Positions 5,261 to 12,691 of a stretch of 16,986 nucleotides of DNA are shown piece after piece. The DNA lies in NCBI GenBank assembly GCA_913041905.1, contig CAJWJQ010000024.1, forward strand, positions 1 through 16,986, in the 5' to 3' direction. Below the pieces are notes generated by a model. It searched no databases and was not told the DNA's origin. It saw only the letters and a list, made by a program, of their open reading frames with translations. Position numbers and translations under genes: made by a program. The DNA is from GCA-2718845 sp913041905. Lineage in GTDB: Bacteria > Pseudomonadota > Gammaproteobacteria > GCA-002705445 > GCA-002716945. Within the stretch, counting starts at the first letter, position 1. Every line of letters begins with the position of its first letter.

Positions 5261-6520
5261 ATGATTGGTAATATTTTATTAAACATACGCTATCTTCTAG
5301 CACCATTTTTAATTTTGGTTGCTATGACAGGCGTATTAATCGGCGGCGTATTCGCATGGTTAGGTGTTGTTTTACTTTTTGTAGGTCTAATTGTAGACAT
5401 CGCTACAAAATTTGAAACATCCGGAGTTGGTACAGACGAAAATGGAAACACTTACGGCTGGGCAACTTTTCAAAACTTAACTATGTACTTTATGCTTCCA
5501 ATATTCGTACTTTTTCAACTAGTATTAGCATGGAGAGTTTACTCGTACATGTCTTTAGCTGGAGCTGAAGGTGCGGTAATAATGGATCTTGGTGCAGCTC
5601 TTGGGCTACCTGGCTTAATAGTTATGCACGAAGGTATTACTGGCTTGAACTTATATGGCGCAACAATGTCATCTGGTATCTTTATTGGTATCGGAATCAT
5701 TTACGGACATGAACTATCGCATACCAAAGGTTTTGGTTTTACGATTTCTCGTCTAATGATGGCGTTGTCAACGAAAGCAGATTTTTGCTATTCGCACGTA
5801 TACAACCATCACTTAGAACTTGGATGTGAAGATGATCCTGCAACTGCACCTCGCGGTCGCACATTGTATGGTCACTTTCCTTTATCCCATATTGGTCAAT
5901 CAAAATTTCTATTTAATATGGAAAAAGAAAGACTAGCTCGTATGGGCGTTCCATTTATCTCATGGCAAAACCGTTGGATTCGTGGCTATCTAATGTCTCT
6001 TCCAACAGTTACTTTGTTCTTTATGGCAGGTGGCTGGATTGGGTTTGCTGTTCTTTTAGGTGTATGGACAATTTCAAACTTCGAATTAGAAGCGTTGAAC
6101 TTTTTAGAACACTACGGCTTAATCCGTGTGAAAGATCAACCTATTGATTATCGCCATAACTGGGATAATTCAACTGCATTTACTTCGTGGTTCTTTATTG
6201 AAATTGGAAGACAATGCGACCATCACGATCGTGGAGAAACTCATTTTTGGGAACTTGAAGATTGTAATGGACCAAATACAGGATGGGGATACTTCGTAGT
6301 ATTCTTTATTGCACTAGTTCCACCGGTGTGGCACTGGTACATGAGAAAAAGATTAGCTGCGTGGGACGAACATTTTGCTACAGACGATGAGAGAGCAATT
6401 GCTAGAAGAATCAACAAAGAAGTTGGTTATGAAGGCACTTCTTTCCCAGGAGATGTACTTGCTAGCGCAGGAAACTGTGATTTAGGGTTACGTGCAGGAC
6501 ACGCACACTCACGCAAGTAA
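5261..6520 (+). CDS. AlkB/XylM-family membrane diiron monooxygenase, copy 2
   Basis: This 419-residue paralogue of the gene at 3594-4841 aligns with it without gaps until the last few residues. The boxes are H150-E-L-S-H154, H179-x3-H183-H184, E283-H284, and R317-Q318-C-D-H321-H322. The spacing matches the nine-histidine diiron site of AlkB, except that Q318 stands where a His is expected, as in copy 1. Differences between the copies (about 49 positions) cluster in the first 100 residues, in the hydrophobic segment at 247-272, and at the C-terminus, where this copy adds GHAHSRK. The AGGAGG site six bases before the ATG fixes the start. It is monocistronic by its following hairpin terminator and probably under the FNR-like boxes upstream. 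The two copies could differ in expression or substrate; nothing in the sequence decides this. Confidence 0.88.
   Translation: MIGNILLNIRYLLAPFLILVAMTGVLIGGVFAWLGVVLLFVGLIVDIATKFETSGVGTDENGNTYGWATFQNLTMYFMLPIFVLFQLVLAWRVYSYMSLAGAEGAVIMDLGAALGLPGLIVMHEGITGLNLYGATMSSGIFIGIGIIYGHELSHTKGFGFTISRLMMALSTKADFCYSHVYNHHLELGCEDDPATAPRGRTLYGHFPLSHIGQSKFLFNMEKERLARMGVPFISWQNRWIRGYLMSLPTVTLFFMAGGWIGFAVLLGVWTISNFELEALNFLEHYGLIRVKDQPIDYRHNWDNSTAFTSWFFIEIGRQCDHHDRGETHFWELEDCNGPNTGWGYFVVFFIALVPPVWHWYMRKRLAAWDEHFATDDERAIARRINKEVGYEGTSFPGDVLASAGNCDLGLRAGHAHSRK
5560..5863 (+). repeat. 304-bp perfect inverted repeat, right arm (inside monooxygenase copy 2)
   Basis: Exact partner of 4239-4542 in inverted orientation. 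Together the arms enclose the 1017 bp that hold the 5' ends of both genes and their shared control region. Recombination between the arms would invert that segment and exchange the N-terminal 100 residues plus promoter between the two genes. Confidence 0.9.
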
Positions 6521-6538
6521 TATATATTCTCAATACAT

Positions 6539-6568
6539 AGAAGTGGTTAGTTAATTCTAGCCACTTCT
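6539..6568 (+). terminator. Hairpin terminator after monooxygenase copy 2
   Basis: Inverted repeat agaagtggttag (6539-6550) and ctagccacttct (6557-6568), 12 bp with one G-T pair and a 6-base loop. A T/C-rich rather than pure T-run follows. It begins 19 bp past the stop codon. Confidence 0.7.
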
Positions 6569-6636
6569 TCTACTTGTCTACAGGTAAATGAAAGATTATA
6601 GTTGTGATTATTGACGTTTGAAAAATCGTAAATGAG

Positions 6637-7209
6637 ATGATTGTATTATACTTAAAATTTAAAAGATGTTTTGTAGGGTTATTTTTAATAATAGCCTTGT
6701 CACCTATGGCATATTCCATGCCTGATATGTCTAAGGCATTATCAGATACTGAATTTTTAACAACAAAATCTAAAGATTTTAAATTAGAAGTTTTTAAAGG
6801 TAAAATAATTTTAATTTTTTTTGGTTATACGCACTGCCCTGATATTTGCCCTGCTACCTTATTAGATATATCAAAAAGTATGAAAGAATTAGGTAAGGAC
6901 GCCGAAAAAATCCAACCTATTTTTATTAGTGTTGATTATAAAAGAGATACACCTGAGCATCTGGCAACTTATGTAAAATTTTTCGATAAAAGAATTATAG
7001 GAATTACATCTGATAAAAAAAACATAGACAAAATATCTCAATATTTTAGGACTAAATATGCTCTATTGGACGCTGCTTCTGAAAATTATATTGTCGAGCA
7101 CAGCTCAAATATATATATATTAGATCAAAGTTTACAAGTTAGGAGGATTATCGCAAACGGTCTACCAAGCTCAGAAATTACAAGAGCTGTAAAAAAATTA
7201 TTGCCTTAG
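6637..7209 (+). CDS. SCO1/SenC-family copper chaperone, membrane- or periplasm-located
   Basis: A 190-residue thioredoxin-fold protein with the SCO copper site: FFGYTHCPDIC at 61-71 (C67 and C71, CxxxC) and the distant ligand H155 in VEHSSNIY. An N-terminal basic segment and hydrophobic stretch (about 10-27, ending AYS) form a signal peptide or anchor. SCO proteins deliver copper to, or act as thiol reductase for, the CuA site of cytochrome oxidase. No oxidase gene is in the window, so its partner is elsewhere. It lies 116 bp after the monooxygenase with a terminator between, so co-transcription is unlikely. The ribosome site is weak. The gene overlaps the end of the convergent dehydratase gene by 4 bases. 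Confidence 0.88.
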   Translation: MIVLYLKFKRCFVGLFLIIALSPMAYSMPDMSKALSDTEFLTTKSKDFKLEVFKGKIILIFFGYTHCPDICPATLLDISKSMKELGKDAEKIQPIFISVDYKRDTPEHLATYVKFFDKRIIGITSDKKNIDKISQYFRTKYALLDAASENYIVEHSSNIYILDQSLQVRRIIANGLPSSEITRAVKKLLP

Positions 7210-7574
7210 TTATATTTTATATATTTAAACCTTGGATCATCTGGAGTTCCCTCTAAAGTATTATCCTCTTTTGAAGGGTTCCACTGTATTACCTCTTCAA
7301 TTTTTTCAGCTAAGAGAAAGTCTTTATCGGTAATCCCTTTTGCGGCATGGTTTTGTAGTTTAACAATAACAAAAGCATATGAAGCTGAGATATCTGGATG
7401 ATGCCAAGCAGATTCTGCAAGATGCCCAACCGTGTTAATCACCATTAAAGTTCCCTTCCAACCGCTAGTTTTATATTTTCTTCTTATCCAACCATTTTCA
7501 TAATACCAATGAGGTAAATTAGATTTTAAATAATCTGCAATTTCTTCTTTGCTATAAGTTTTTTCATTAGACAT
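7206..7574 (-). CDS. Pterin-4a-carbinolamine dehydratase (PCD/DCoH family)
   Basis: A 122-residue protein of the family that dehydrates 4a-hydroxytetrahydrobiopterin to the quinonoid dihydropterin. The signature appears as E54-x3-H58-H59-P60-D61, then Y66, H76 (in KLQNHAAKGIT) and D83. An AGGAG site 5 bases before the ATG supports the start. No phenylalanine hydroxylase gene is present, so a role in aromatic amino-acid metabolism is not supported here. Members of this family without a hydroxylase partner have been linked by comparative genomics to molybdenum-cofactor metabolism. The formate dehydrogenase genes that begin 185 bp away would fit this, but the link is inference. It could also act in general pterin repair. 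Confidence 0.88.
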   Translation of the reverse strand: MSNEKTYSKEEIADYLKSNLPHWYYENGWIRRKYKTSGWKGTLMVINTVGHLAESAWHHPDISASYAFVIVKLQNHAAKGITDKDFLLAEKIEEVIQWNPSKEDNTLEGTPDDPRFKYIKYN

Positions 7575-7663
7575 TTAATTCTCCTGCGTTTTTCTAATTA
7601 TAGTTATTAATATAATATAAAAATATCATTTTTATTTGCTATCTAATAATATACAGAGTATTC

Positions 7664-7746
7664 TGTGGGTATGATTATTTTTGGTACCCACAAATATTTA
7701 CTGGTTTATCAATACTCACATTAATACCCACAATGATACCCACAAA
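7664..7746. promoter_or_regulatory. Repeated TACCCACA sites: integrase arm-type binding sites
   Basis: Direct copies of TACCCACAA occur at 7685-7693, 7725-7733 and 7737-7745, with a near copy TACTCACA at 7713-7720. The last three are spaced exactly 12 bp apart, and an inverted copy TGTGGGTA lies at 7664-7671. They lie immediately upstream of the integrase-like start codon. Clustered short repeats of this type upstream of P4-family integrase genes are arm-type sites bound by the integrase, often also mediating autoregulation. No tRNA gene or obvious core att site is visible next to them. Confidence 0.65.
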
Positions 7747-7758
7747 TGAAGTAAAAAT

Positions 7759-8237
7759 ATGCCTAAACTAACAGAAAAACAAATAAAAAATGCAAAGATA
7801 AAAAAAACAGATTATCGACTCTCTGACGGTATGGGCTTAACAATTATAATTAGAAAAAATGGTAATAAACATTGGCAGTTTAGATATCACATTTATGAAA
7901 ATGAAAAAAGAAAGGAAAGGATTTATTCTATGGGAGAATATCCTTCTATTAATCTTAAACGAGCTAGAGAGCAACATGAGTTACTAAGAAATGAATTATT
8001 AAATGGTATTGATATACAAGCTAAGAAAAATAAATCAAAAGGAAAAAATAATTTATCAACATTTGGAGAAATAGCTGAAGAATGGATTAACAAGAGAAAA
8101 GAGCAGGTAGATGATGCTACGTGGAAAAAAGAATGGTCAAGATTGGAGCGATTTGTACTGCCTAAACTTAAAAATACAAATATTAGAAATATAACATCAG
8201 ATGATTTAATGAAAATGCTTGAACCTTTGTCTCAATC
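7759..8237 (+). pseudogene. P4-family tyrosine integrase, N-terminal remnant
   Basis: Residues 1-90 match the arm-DNA-binding domain of P4-type integrases (MPKLTEKQIKNAK, YRLSDGMGLTIII, KHWQFRYHI, YSMGEYPSINLKRAREQ). Residues about 100-157 match the start of the core-binding SAM-like domain (TFGEIAEEWINKR up to ITSDDLMKMLEPL). Homology stops near codon 158 (about 8232). The rest of that domain and the whole catalytic domain with its R-H-R-H-Y residues, normally another ~240 residues, are missing. The frame stays open and runs straight into the formate dehydrogenase beta subunit. It cannot recombine DNA, but might still bind the arm sites upstream. The exact end of the remnant is approximate. 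Confidence 0.8.
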
Positions 8238-9948
8238 AACAGATGAGAAGTTGGGCGGAATGAATGTAGAAAATATATTCAAAAAAAATAAGAAGTTAAG
8301 GACAAGAGGAAGAAAAGTCAATTTTAAGATCAGAGATGATTTGATTAAAATATTACATACATCCAATTATAGGCGTGATCATTTAATTGAATATCTCCAT
8401 CTCATACAAGATACCAAAGGACATATAAATGAAGATTATATAACAGCCTTAGCAAGCTTAATGAAAATCTCTCAGACTGAAGTTTATGAGGTTGCAACTT
8501 TTTATCATCATTTTGACATTACAAAAAATGGAGACGTTCTGCCCCCTGCTTTAACTATACGAGTTTGTGATTCTATTAGCTGTGAGATGAATGGCGCCAA
8601 TAATCTTGTTGATGATTTAGAAAATTACTATAAAGGAAAAATTAGAATACAAAAAGTTCCTTGTGTTGGTAGGTGTCAGAATGCACCTGTTGCCGTTGTT
8701 AAATTCAATCCAATTGATAACGCAAATTTAAAGAAAATAAAACATGCTGTAGATAATAAAAATATTAGCCCTAAAGTTCCAAAGTATATAATGATGGAAG
8801 AATATATTAAAAATGGCGGTTACAAATTATTGGAGAAATTAAAAAATGGCGCCATTTCAAAAGAGAATATTATAAAAGAGCTAGAAAACTCTAACCTAAA
8901 AGGGTTAGGGGGAGCAGGTTTTCCGGCTGGTAAAAAATGGAGGATATTAATAGATCAACAAGCGCCTAGATTGCTTGCAGTAAATATAGACGAAGGAGAG
9001 CCTGGAACATTTAAAGATCGTTATTACTTAGAGTCGGATCCTCATAGGTTTTTAGAAGGCATGTTAATTGCCTCTGAGGTGGTAGACATAGATAAGATTT
9101 ATATTTATTTAAGAGATGAATATGCTGCAGTAAGACTGATTTTGTTTAATGAATTAGATAAAGTGCGTAAAAAATTTAAAAGAGAAATTCCTGATATTGA
9201 ATTAAGGCGTGGAGCTGGATCTTATATATGTGGAGAAGAATCTGCAATGATTGAATCCATTGAAGGTAAAAGAGGTATGCCTAGACTGAGACCTCCTTTT
9301 GTTGCGCAAGTTGGATTATTTGGAAAGCCTACCTTAGAGCATAATATGGAAACTTTATTTTGGGTTAGAGATGTTGTTGAAAAAGGTTCTGATTGGTTTA
9401 TATCAAACGGGAGGAATGGAAGAAAAGGTTTGAGATCATTTTCAGTTAGTGGGCGAGTAAAAAATCCCGGTATGCATCTGGCTCCAGCCGGTATAACTGT
9501 TAAAGAATTAATTGAAGAGTTTGCAGGCGGAATGTTAGATGGGCATAACTTTTATGGTTATTTTCCTGGTGGTGCTTCAGGAGGTATTCTCCCAGCTTCA
9601 TTGAATAATATACCTCTAGACTTTGGTACATTAGAAAAACATGGCTGTTTTATTGGCTCGGCTGCAATAATAATTCTCTCTGACAAAGATAAAGCTATAA
9701 ATGCGGCTCGTAATACCATGCGTTTTTTTGAACATGAATCTTGCGGTAAATGTACTCCCTGCAGAGTTGGAACAGCAAAAGCATCTACATTGATGAAAAC
9801 AAATAATTGGGATATTTCACTCTTGGAAGATCTTGCTCAAGTTATGACAGATGCTTCCATTTGTGGATTAGGGCAAGCTGCAGCTAACCCATTAAAATCT
9901 GTAATAAAATTTTTTCCTGAGGAAATAAAAAATGTCAGTAAATCCTAA
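7759..9948 (+). CDS. fdsB: NAD-dependent formate dehydrogenase beta subunit (fused NuoE-NuoF type) with in-frame N-terminal integrase remnant
   Basis: The open frame is 729 codons. Codons 1-157 are the integrase remnant, and the formate dehydrogenase part begins about codon 168 (ATG at 8260), giving 562 residues, the normal size for this fused subunit. The NuoE-like part has [2Fe-2S] ligands C270, C275, C302 and C306. The NuoF-like part has the FMN/NAD motifs GGAGFPAGKKW and DEGEPGTFKDRYYLE, the GAGSYICGEESAMI segment, and a [4Fe-4S] site at C662, C665, C668 and C702. It oxidises the alpha subunit's electrons onto NAD+. Translation may start at 8260, where GGGCGGA touches the ATG but is a poor ribosome site, or at 7759, making a real fusion protein. 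The sequence alone does not decide. The end overlaps the alpha-subunit start by 17 bases. Confidence 0.85.
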   Translation: MPKLTEKQIKNAKIKKTDYRLSDGMGLTIIIRKNGNKHWQFRYHIYENEKRKERIYSMGEYPSINLKRAREQHELLRNELLNGIDIQAKKNKSKGKNNLSTFGEIAEEWINKRKEQVDDATWKKEWSRLERFVLPKLKNTNIRNITSDDLMKMLEPLSQSTDEKLGGMNVENIFKKNKKLRTRGRKVNFKIRDDLIKILHTSNYRRDHLIEYLHLIQDTKGHINEDYITALASLMKISQTEVYEVATFYHHFDITKNGDVLPPALTIRVCDSISCEMNGANNLVDDLENYYKGKIRIQKVPCVGRCQNAPVAVVKFNPIDNANLKKIKHAVDNKNISPKVPKYIMMEEYIKNGGYKLLEKLKNGAISKENIIKELENSNLKGLGGAGFPAGKKWRILIDQQAPRLLAVNIDEGEPGTFKDRYYLESDPHRFLEGMLIASEVVDIDKIYIYLRDEYAAVRLILFNELDKVRKKFKREIPDIELRRGAGSYICGEESAMIESIEGKRGMPRLRPPFVAQVGLFGKPTLEHNMETLFWVRDVVEKGSDWFISNGRNGRKGLRSFSVSGRVKNPGMHLAPAGITVKELIEEFAGGMLDGHNFYGYFPGGASGGILPASLNNIPLDFGTLEKHGCFIGSAAIIILSDKDKAINAARNTMRFFEHESCGKCTPCRVGTAKASTLMKTNNWDISLLEDLAQVMTDASICGLGQAAANPLKSVIKFFPEEIKNVSKS

Positions 9949-12691
9949 AGATATAAAAATACATGAGAGTGTATCTATTACGCTAGATGGAAAAAAAATT
10001 CATGCAGAGAAAGGTGAAACTATTTTTAATGTTGCTAAAAAAGAAGGTGTTTGGGTACCGCATTTATGCTTTAAAGACGGAATGAGGCCTGATGGAAATT
10101 GTAGGGCTTGCATGGTTGAGATAGAAGGAGAACGCTTGCTTCAACCATCGTGTTTTAGAACTGTCTCAGAAGGAATGATAATAAATACCAAAAACGATAG
10201 AGTTAAACATTCTCAAAAATTGGTTCTTGAATTACTAGATACCGATGTTTCGGATAAAGTTTATAACAAAGATAGTGAGTTAAATTTATGGATAAACCTT
10301 CTAGGAGTTCAGAAAAGTCGGTTTCCTTCGCAAGTTCAATATAAACATGACCTTAGTCATCCAGCAATTGCTGTAAATTTAGACGCATGTATACAGTGTA
10401 CACGATGCGTTAGAGCCTGTAGAGAAGAACAGGTTAATGATGTTATTGGATATGCAAATAGAGGTTTTCAATCAGAAATTGTGTTTGATATTAATGATTC
10501 AATGGGCAAGAGTACTTGTGTTGGCTGCGGAGAATGTGTACAAGCATGCCCAACTGGAGCCTTAATGCCATCAAAAGATGTAGGTCTTAATGTGCCTGAT
10601 AAAAAAGTTGATAGCGTCTGTCCGTATTGTGGTGTAGGTTGCCTGTTAACTTACAATGTAAAGGATAACAAAATTTTATATACACAAGGAAGAGATGGTC
10701 CTTCAAATCTCAGTAGATTATGTGTTAAAGGAAGATATGGTTTTGATTATATAAATAATACGGGTAGATTAACTAAACCACTTATAAGAAAAAAAAATAT
10801 TGATAAGAATATTGATGTAAGTGGTTTTAACTTAAATAATATATCAGAAATTTTTGAAGAAACTACCTGGGATCAAGCGCTAAAAAAAGTTGTTGATGGA
10901 TTTAAGAACATTAAAGAAAATAAAGGATCGAATGCTCTAGCAGGTTTTGGATGTGCTAAAGGCTCTAATGAAGAAGCTTATTTATTTCAAAAATTAATTA
11001 GGACGGGTTTTAATACTAATAATGTGGATCATTGTACAAGATTATGTCATGCATCCTCTGTTGTAGCATTATTAGAAATGATAGGATCCGGCGCAGTGTC
11101 TAATCAAGTTGCAGATGTAACAGAAGCTGAGGTAATAGTTATTATAGGTTCAAACCCAACAGTTAATCATCCAGTTGCTGCAACTTTTATGAAAAATGCT
11201 GCTAAAGAAGGAAAGACTTTGATTGTTATGGATCCAAAAAATACCGATATATCTAGGCATGCTCAACACGTTATACAGTTTAAACCTGATACAGATGTAG
11301 CATTGTTAAATGCAATAATGAAATCCATAATTGATCAAGATTTAGTGGACAAAAAGTTTATTAAAGAAAGAACTAAAGATTATGCAAAACTTAAAAAACA
11401 TTTAAAAAATTATACGCCAAAAGCAATGTCAAAAATTTGTGGAATTAGCGTTGATAAAATAAATGAAATTGCAAAAATATATGCATCATCAAATGCATCT
11501 ATAATTTTCTGGGGTATGGGTATCTCTCAACATGTGCATGGTACAGATAATGCTCGTGCACTTATTTCTCTATCCTTAATGACAGGTCAAATTGGTAGAC
11601 CTGGGACTGGATTACATCCACTAAGAGGTCAAAATAATGTACAAGGTGCATCAGACGCAGGTTTGATTCCTATGGTTTTTCCAGATTATCAAAGAGTTGA
11701 TGATTCTGATGTTAATAAATTCTTTGAAAATTTTTGGGGCACTAGCCTAGATAAAAAACCTGGGTTAACAGTAGTAGAAATCATGGATGCTGTTATTGAT
11801 AAAAAAATAACCGGTTTATATGTTATGGGTGAAAATCCAGCAATGTCAGATCCTGATTTAAATCATGCAAGACAAGCTTTATCCGCATTGCAGCATCTAG
11901 TCGTACAAGATATTTTCGTTACAGAGACGGCTTTATTCGCCGATGTTATACTGCCAGCTTCAGCGTTTCCTGAAAAGACTGGTACTTTTACAAACACGGA
12001 TAGAAGAGTTCAATTAGGACGACAGGCAGTGAATCCTCCCGGAGATGCTAAACAAGATTTATGGATAATACAGAAGGTTGCTCAAGGATTGGATTTAAAA
12101 TGGAATTATTCAGGCCCTAGTGATGTGTTTGAAGAAATGACTCAGTGTATGCCTAGTATTGCTGGCATTACATGGGAAAGATTAAAAAATGAACATTCCG
12201 TTACCTATCCTTGTGAAACGAATTCTGATCCTGGTCAACCAGTCATCTTTACCCAAGACTTCCCTACTTCAGATGGTTTAGCTAAATTTGTGCCATCTCC
12301 ATTTACTAATGCAGATGAGTTGCCTGATAATGAATTTAACTTTATTTTAATTACAGGTAGACAGCTTGAACATTGGCATACTGGATCTATGACTAGAAGG
12401 GCAAGTATACTTCATCAAATTGAACCAGACCCTAATGCAAATATGTGCCTAGAAGATATGAATAAACTCGGAGTCTCTGAAGGAGACTTAATTACCGTTG
12501 AGTCTAGAAGAGGCAAGCTGAATGTTTATATAAGACGTGATGATGCTCTGCAATTAGGTCAAATTTTTATACCTTTCTGCTATGTTGAATCAGCAGCAAA
12601 TCTTTTAACCAATGCGGCATTAGATCCTGATGCAAAAATTCCAGAATTTAAATTCTGCGCAGTAAAAGTTAAAAAATCTAATTTAAGCTAA
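9932..12691 (+). CDS. fdsA: NAD-dependent formate dehydrogenase alpha subunit (Mo/W-bisPGD, FdsA/Fdh1A type)
   Basis: The 919-residue catalytic subunit oxidises formate to CO2. The NuoG-like N-terminus has a [2Fe-2S] site at C46, C57, C60 and C74. The next part is a double [4Fe-4S] ferredoxin (C153/156/159/163 and C196/199/202/206). The molybdopterin domain carries its own cluster at C230, C233, C237 and C264. The active-site segment NNVDHCTRLCHASSVV places the metal-ligand Cys at 372 with H373 after it, so this is a Cys rather than selenocysteine enzyme. No Cys occurs between C74 and C153, so I see no His-Cys3 site of the NuoG type. There is no Tat signal, which fits a cytoplasmic enzyme. 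GAGGAA seven bases before the ATG supports the start. It overlaps both operon neighbours. Small FdsD- and FdsC-like genes are absent here; fdhD lies at 16178. Confidence 0.92.
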   Translation: MSVNPKDIKIHESVSITLDGKKIHAEKGETIFNVAKKEGVWVPHLCFKDGMRPDGNCRACMVEIEGERLLQPSCFRTVSEGMIINTKNDRVKHSQKLVLELLDTDVSDKVYNKDSELNLWINLLGVQKSRFPSQVQYKHDLSHPAIAVNLDACIQCTRCVRACREEQVNDVIGYANRGFQSEIVFDINDSMGKSTCVGCGECVQACPTGALMPSKDVGLNVPDKKVDSVCPYCGVGCLLTYNVKDNKILYTQGRDGPSNLSRLCVKGRYGFDYINNTGRLTKPLIRKKNIDKNIDVSGFNLNNISEIFEETTWDQALKKVVDGFKNIKENKGSNALAGFGCAKGSNEEAYLFQKLIRTGFNTNNVDHCTRLCHASSVVALLEMIGSGAVSNQVADVTEAEVIVIIGSNPTVNHPVAATFMKNAAKEGKTLIVMDPKNTDISRHAQHVIQFKPDTDVALLNAIMKSIIDQDLVDKKFIKERTKDYAKLKKHLKNYTPKAMSKICGISVDKINEIAKIYASSNASIIFWGMGISQHVHGTDNARALISLSLMTGQIGRPGTGLHPLRGQNNVQGASDAGLIPMVFPDYQRVDDSDVNKFFENFWGTSLDKKPGLTVVEIMDAVIDKKITGLYVMGENPAMSDPDLNHARQALSALQHLVVQDIFVTETALFADVILPASAFPEKTGTFTNTDRRVQLGRQAVNPPGDAKQDLWIIQKVAQGLDLKWNYSGPSDVFEEMTQCMPSIAGITWERLKNEHSVTYPCETNSDPGQPVIFTQDFPTSDGLAKFVPSPFTNADELPDNEFNFILITGRQLEHWHTGSMTRRASILHQIEPDPNANMCLEDMNKLGVSEGDLITVESRRGKLNVYIRRDDALQLGQIFIPFCYVESAANLLTNAALDPDAKIPEFKFCAVKVKKSNLS

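Noticed and set aside
5962..6147. 61-codon plus-strand ORF inside monooxygenase copy 2
   Set aside because: It is an out-of-frame shadow within strongly conserved coding sequence.
7664..7746. CRISPR array
   Set aside because: The repeats are only 8-9 bp with gaps of a few bases, which fits integrase arm sites and not CRISPR repeats and spacers.
7575..7758. tRNA gene as integration site next to the integrase remnant
   Set aside because: No cloverleaf-forming sequence or T-loop motif is visible; the region is AT-rich with only the arm-type repeats.
9932..12691. Selenocysteine formate dehydrogenase
   Set aside because: The active-site codon is TGT (Cys372), and there is no in-frame TGA.
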